NCBI GenBank assembly: GCA_018813445.1
Contig: JAHJBR010000135.1
Span: forward strand, 1-6,307
Direction: 5' to 3'
Length of the DNA: 6,307 nucleotides
DNA from: Microcaldota archaeon
GTDB lineage: Archaea > Micrarchaeota > Micrarchaeia > Anstonellales > Bilamarchaeaceae
Shown here: one piece after another, positions 6,261 through 6,307 of the stretch
Layout of the letters: every line of letters starts with the position of its first letter
How positions within the stretch are numbered: the stretch's first letter is position 1
Made by a program: the position numbers and the translations under genes
The notes under the pieces: generated by a model
Database searches by the model: none
The model's input: only the letters and a program-made list of their open reading frames with translations
Told to the model about the DNA's origin: nothing

Positions 6261-6307
6261 ATGACTAGCTTCCCAATTTTACATAAAGGCAAACCAGTAA
6301 TGGTCAG
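6261..6307 (+). CDS. Start of an unidentified gene (partial, 15 codons)
   Basis: An open frame begins at the ATG at 6261 and runs off the window, reading MTSFPILHKGKPVMV. Support comes from the TATA-like box about 25 bp upstream and the lack of any competing feature. No Shine-Dalgarno-like motif precedes it, as for the ligase gene, so a leaderless mRNA is likely. Fifteen residues are too few to name a product. The ATG at 6300 is a possible later start. Confidence 0.5.
   Translation, partial: MTSFPILHKGKPVMV

Noticed and set aside
1..6307. Mobile elements, CRISPR arrays, tRNA or rRNA genes
   Set aside because: No transposase motifs, spaced direct repeats, long terminal inverted repeats or tRNA-like segments were seen. 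About 95% of the window is covered by the protein genes listed.

Overview
The window reads as part of a compact, AT-rich archaeal genome. All genes lie on the + strand, gaps between them are a few bases or overlaps, and arginine is mostly encoded by AGA/AGG. The archaeal assignment rests on the gene set: a ribose-1,5-bisphosphate isomerase, an AMP phosphorylase and an archaeal-type ATP-dependent DNA ligase. It is also supported by TATA-like boxes about 25 bp upstream of starts that have no ribosome binding site. A small-genome (DPANN-like) archaeon is a reasonable guess but cannot be proven from this sequence.

Layout: (1) bases 1-141 are the 3' end of an unrecognised reading frame. (2) A TATA-like promoter at about 153-165 precedes a tight four-gene cluster: R15P isomerase (202-1137), AMP phosphorylase (1142-2824, possibly from 1127), enolase (2834-4075) and a small four-helix membrane protein of unknown function (4075-4467). 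(3) A 42-bp gap holds a T-rich stretch that probably ends the cluster and supplies the TATA box for (4) an ATP-dependent DNA ligase (4510-6231). (5) A 29-bp gap with another TATA-like box precedes the first 15 codons of an unidentified gene that runs off the window (6261-6307).

How the genes work together: AMP phosphorylase splits AMP with phosphate into adenine and ribose-1,5-bisphosphate. The isomerase turns that into ribulose-1,5-bisphosphate, the substrate of archaeal type III RuBisCO, which makes 3-phosphoglycerate. Enolase acts two steps later (2-phosphoglycerate to phosphoenolpyruvate). The cluster therefore looks like a nucleotide-to-glycolysis scavenging module, with RuBisCO and phosphoglycerate mutase encoded elsewhere. 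The ligase appears to be a separate transcription unit.

Most of the window is ordinary conserved metabolism and replication. The unusual points are a lysine-rich N-terminal extension of about 44 residues and a C-terminal tail of about 14 residues on AMP phosphorylase, the unknown membrane protein that overlaps the enolase stop, the physical linkage of enolase to the AMP pathway, and a split between leaderless and GGGTG-led starts. I see no clear sign of a wholly new system.
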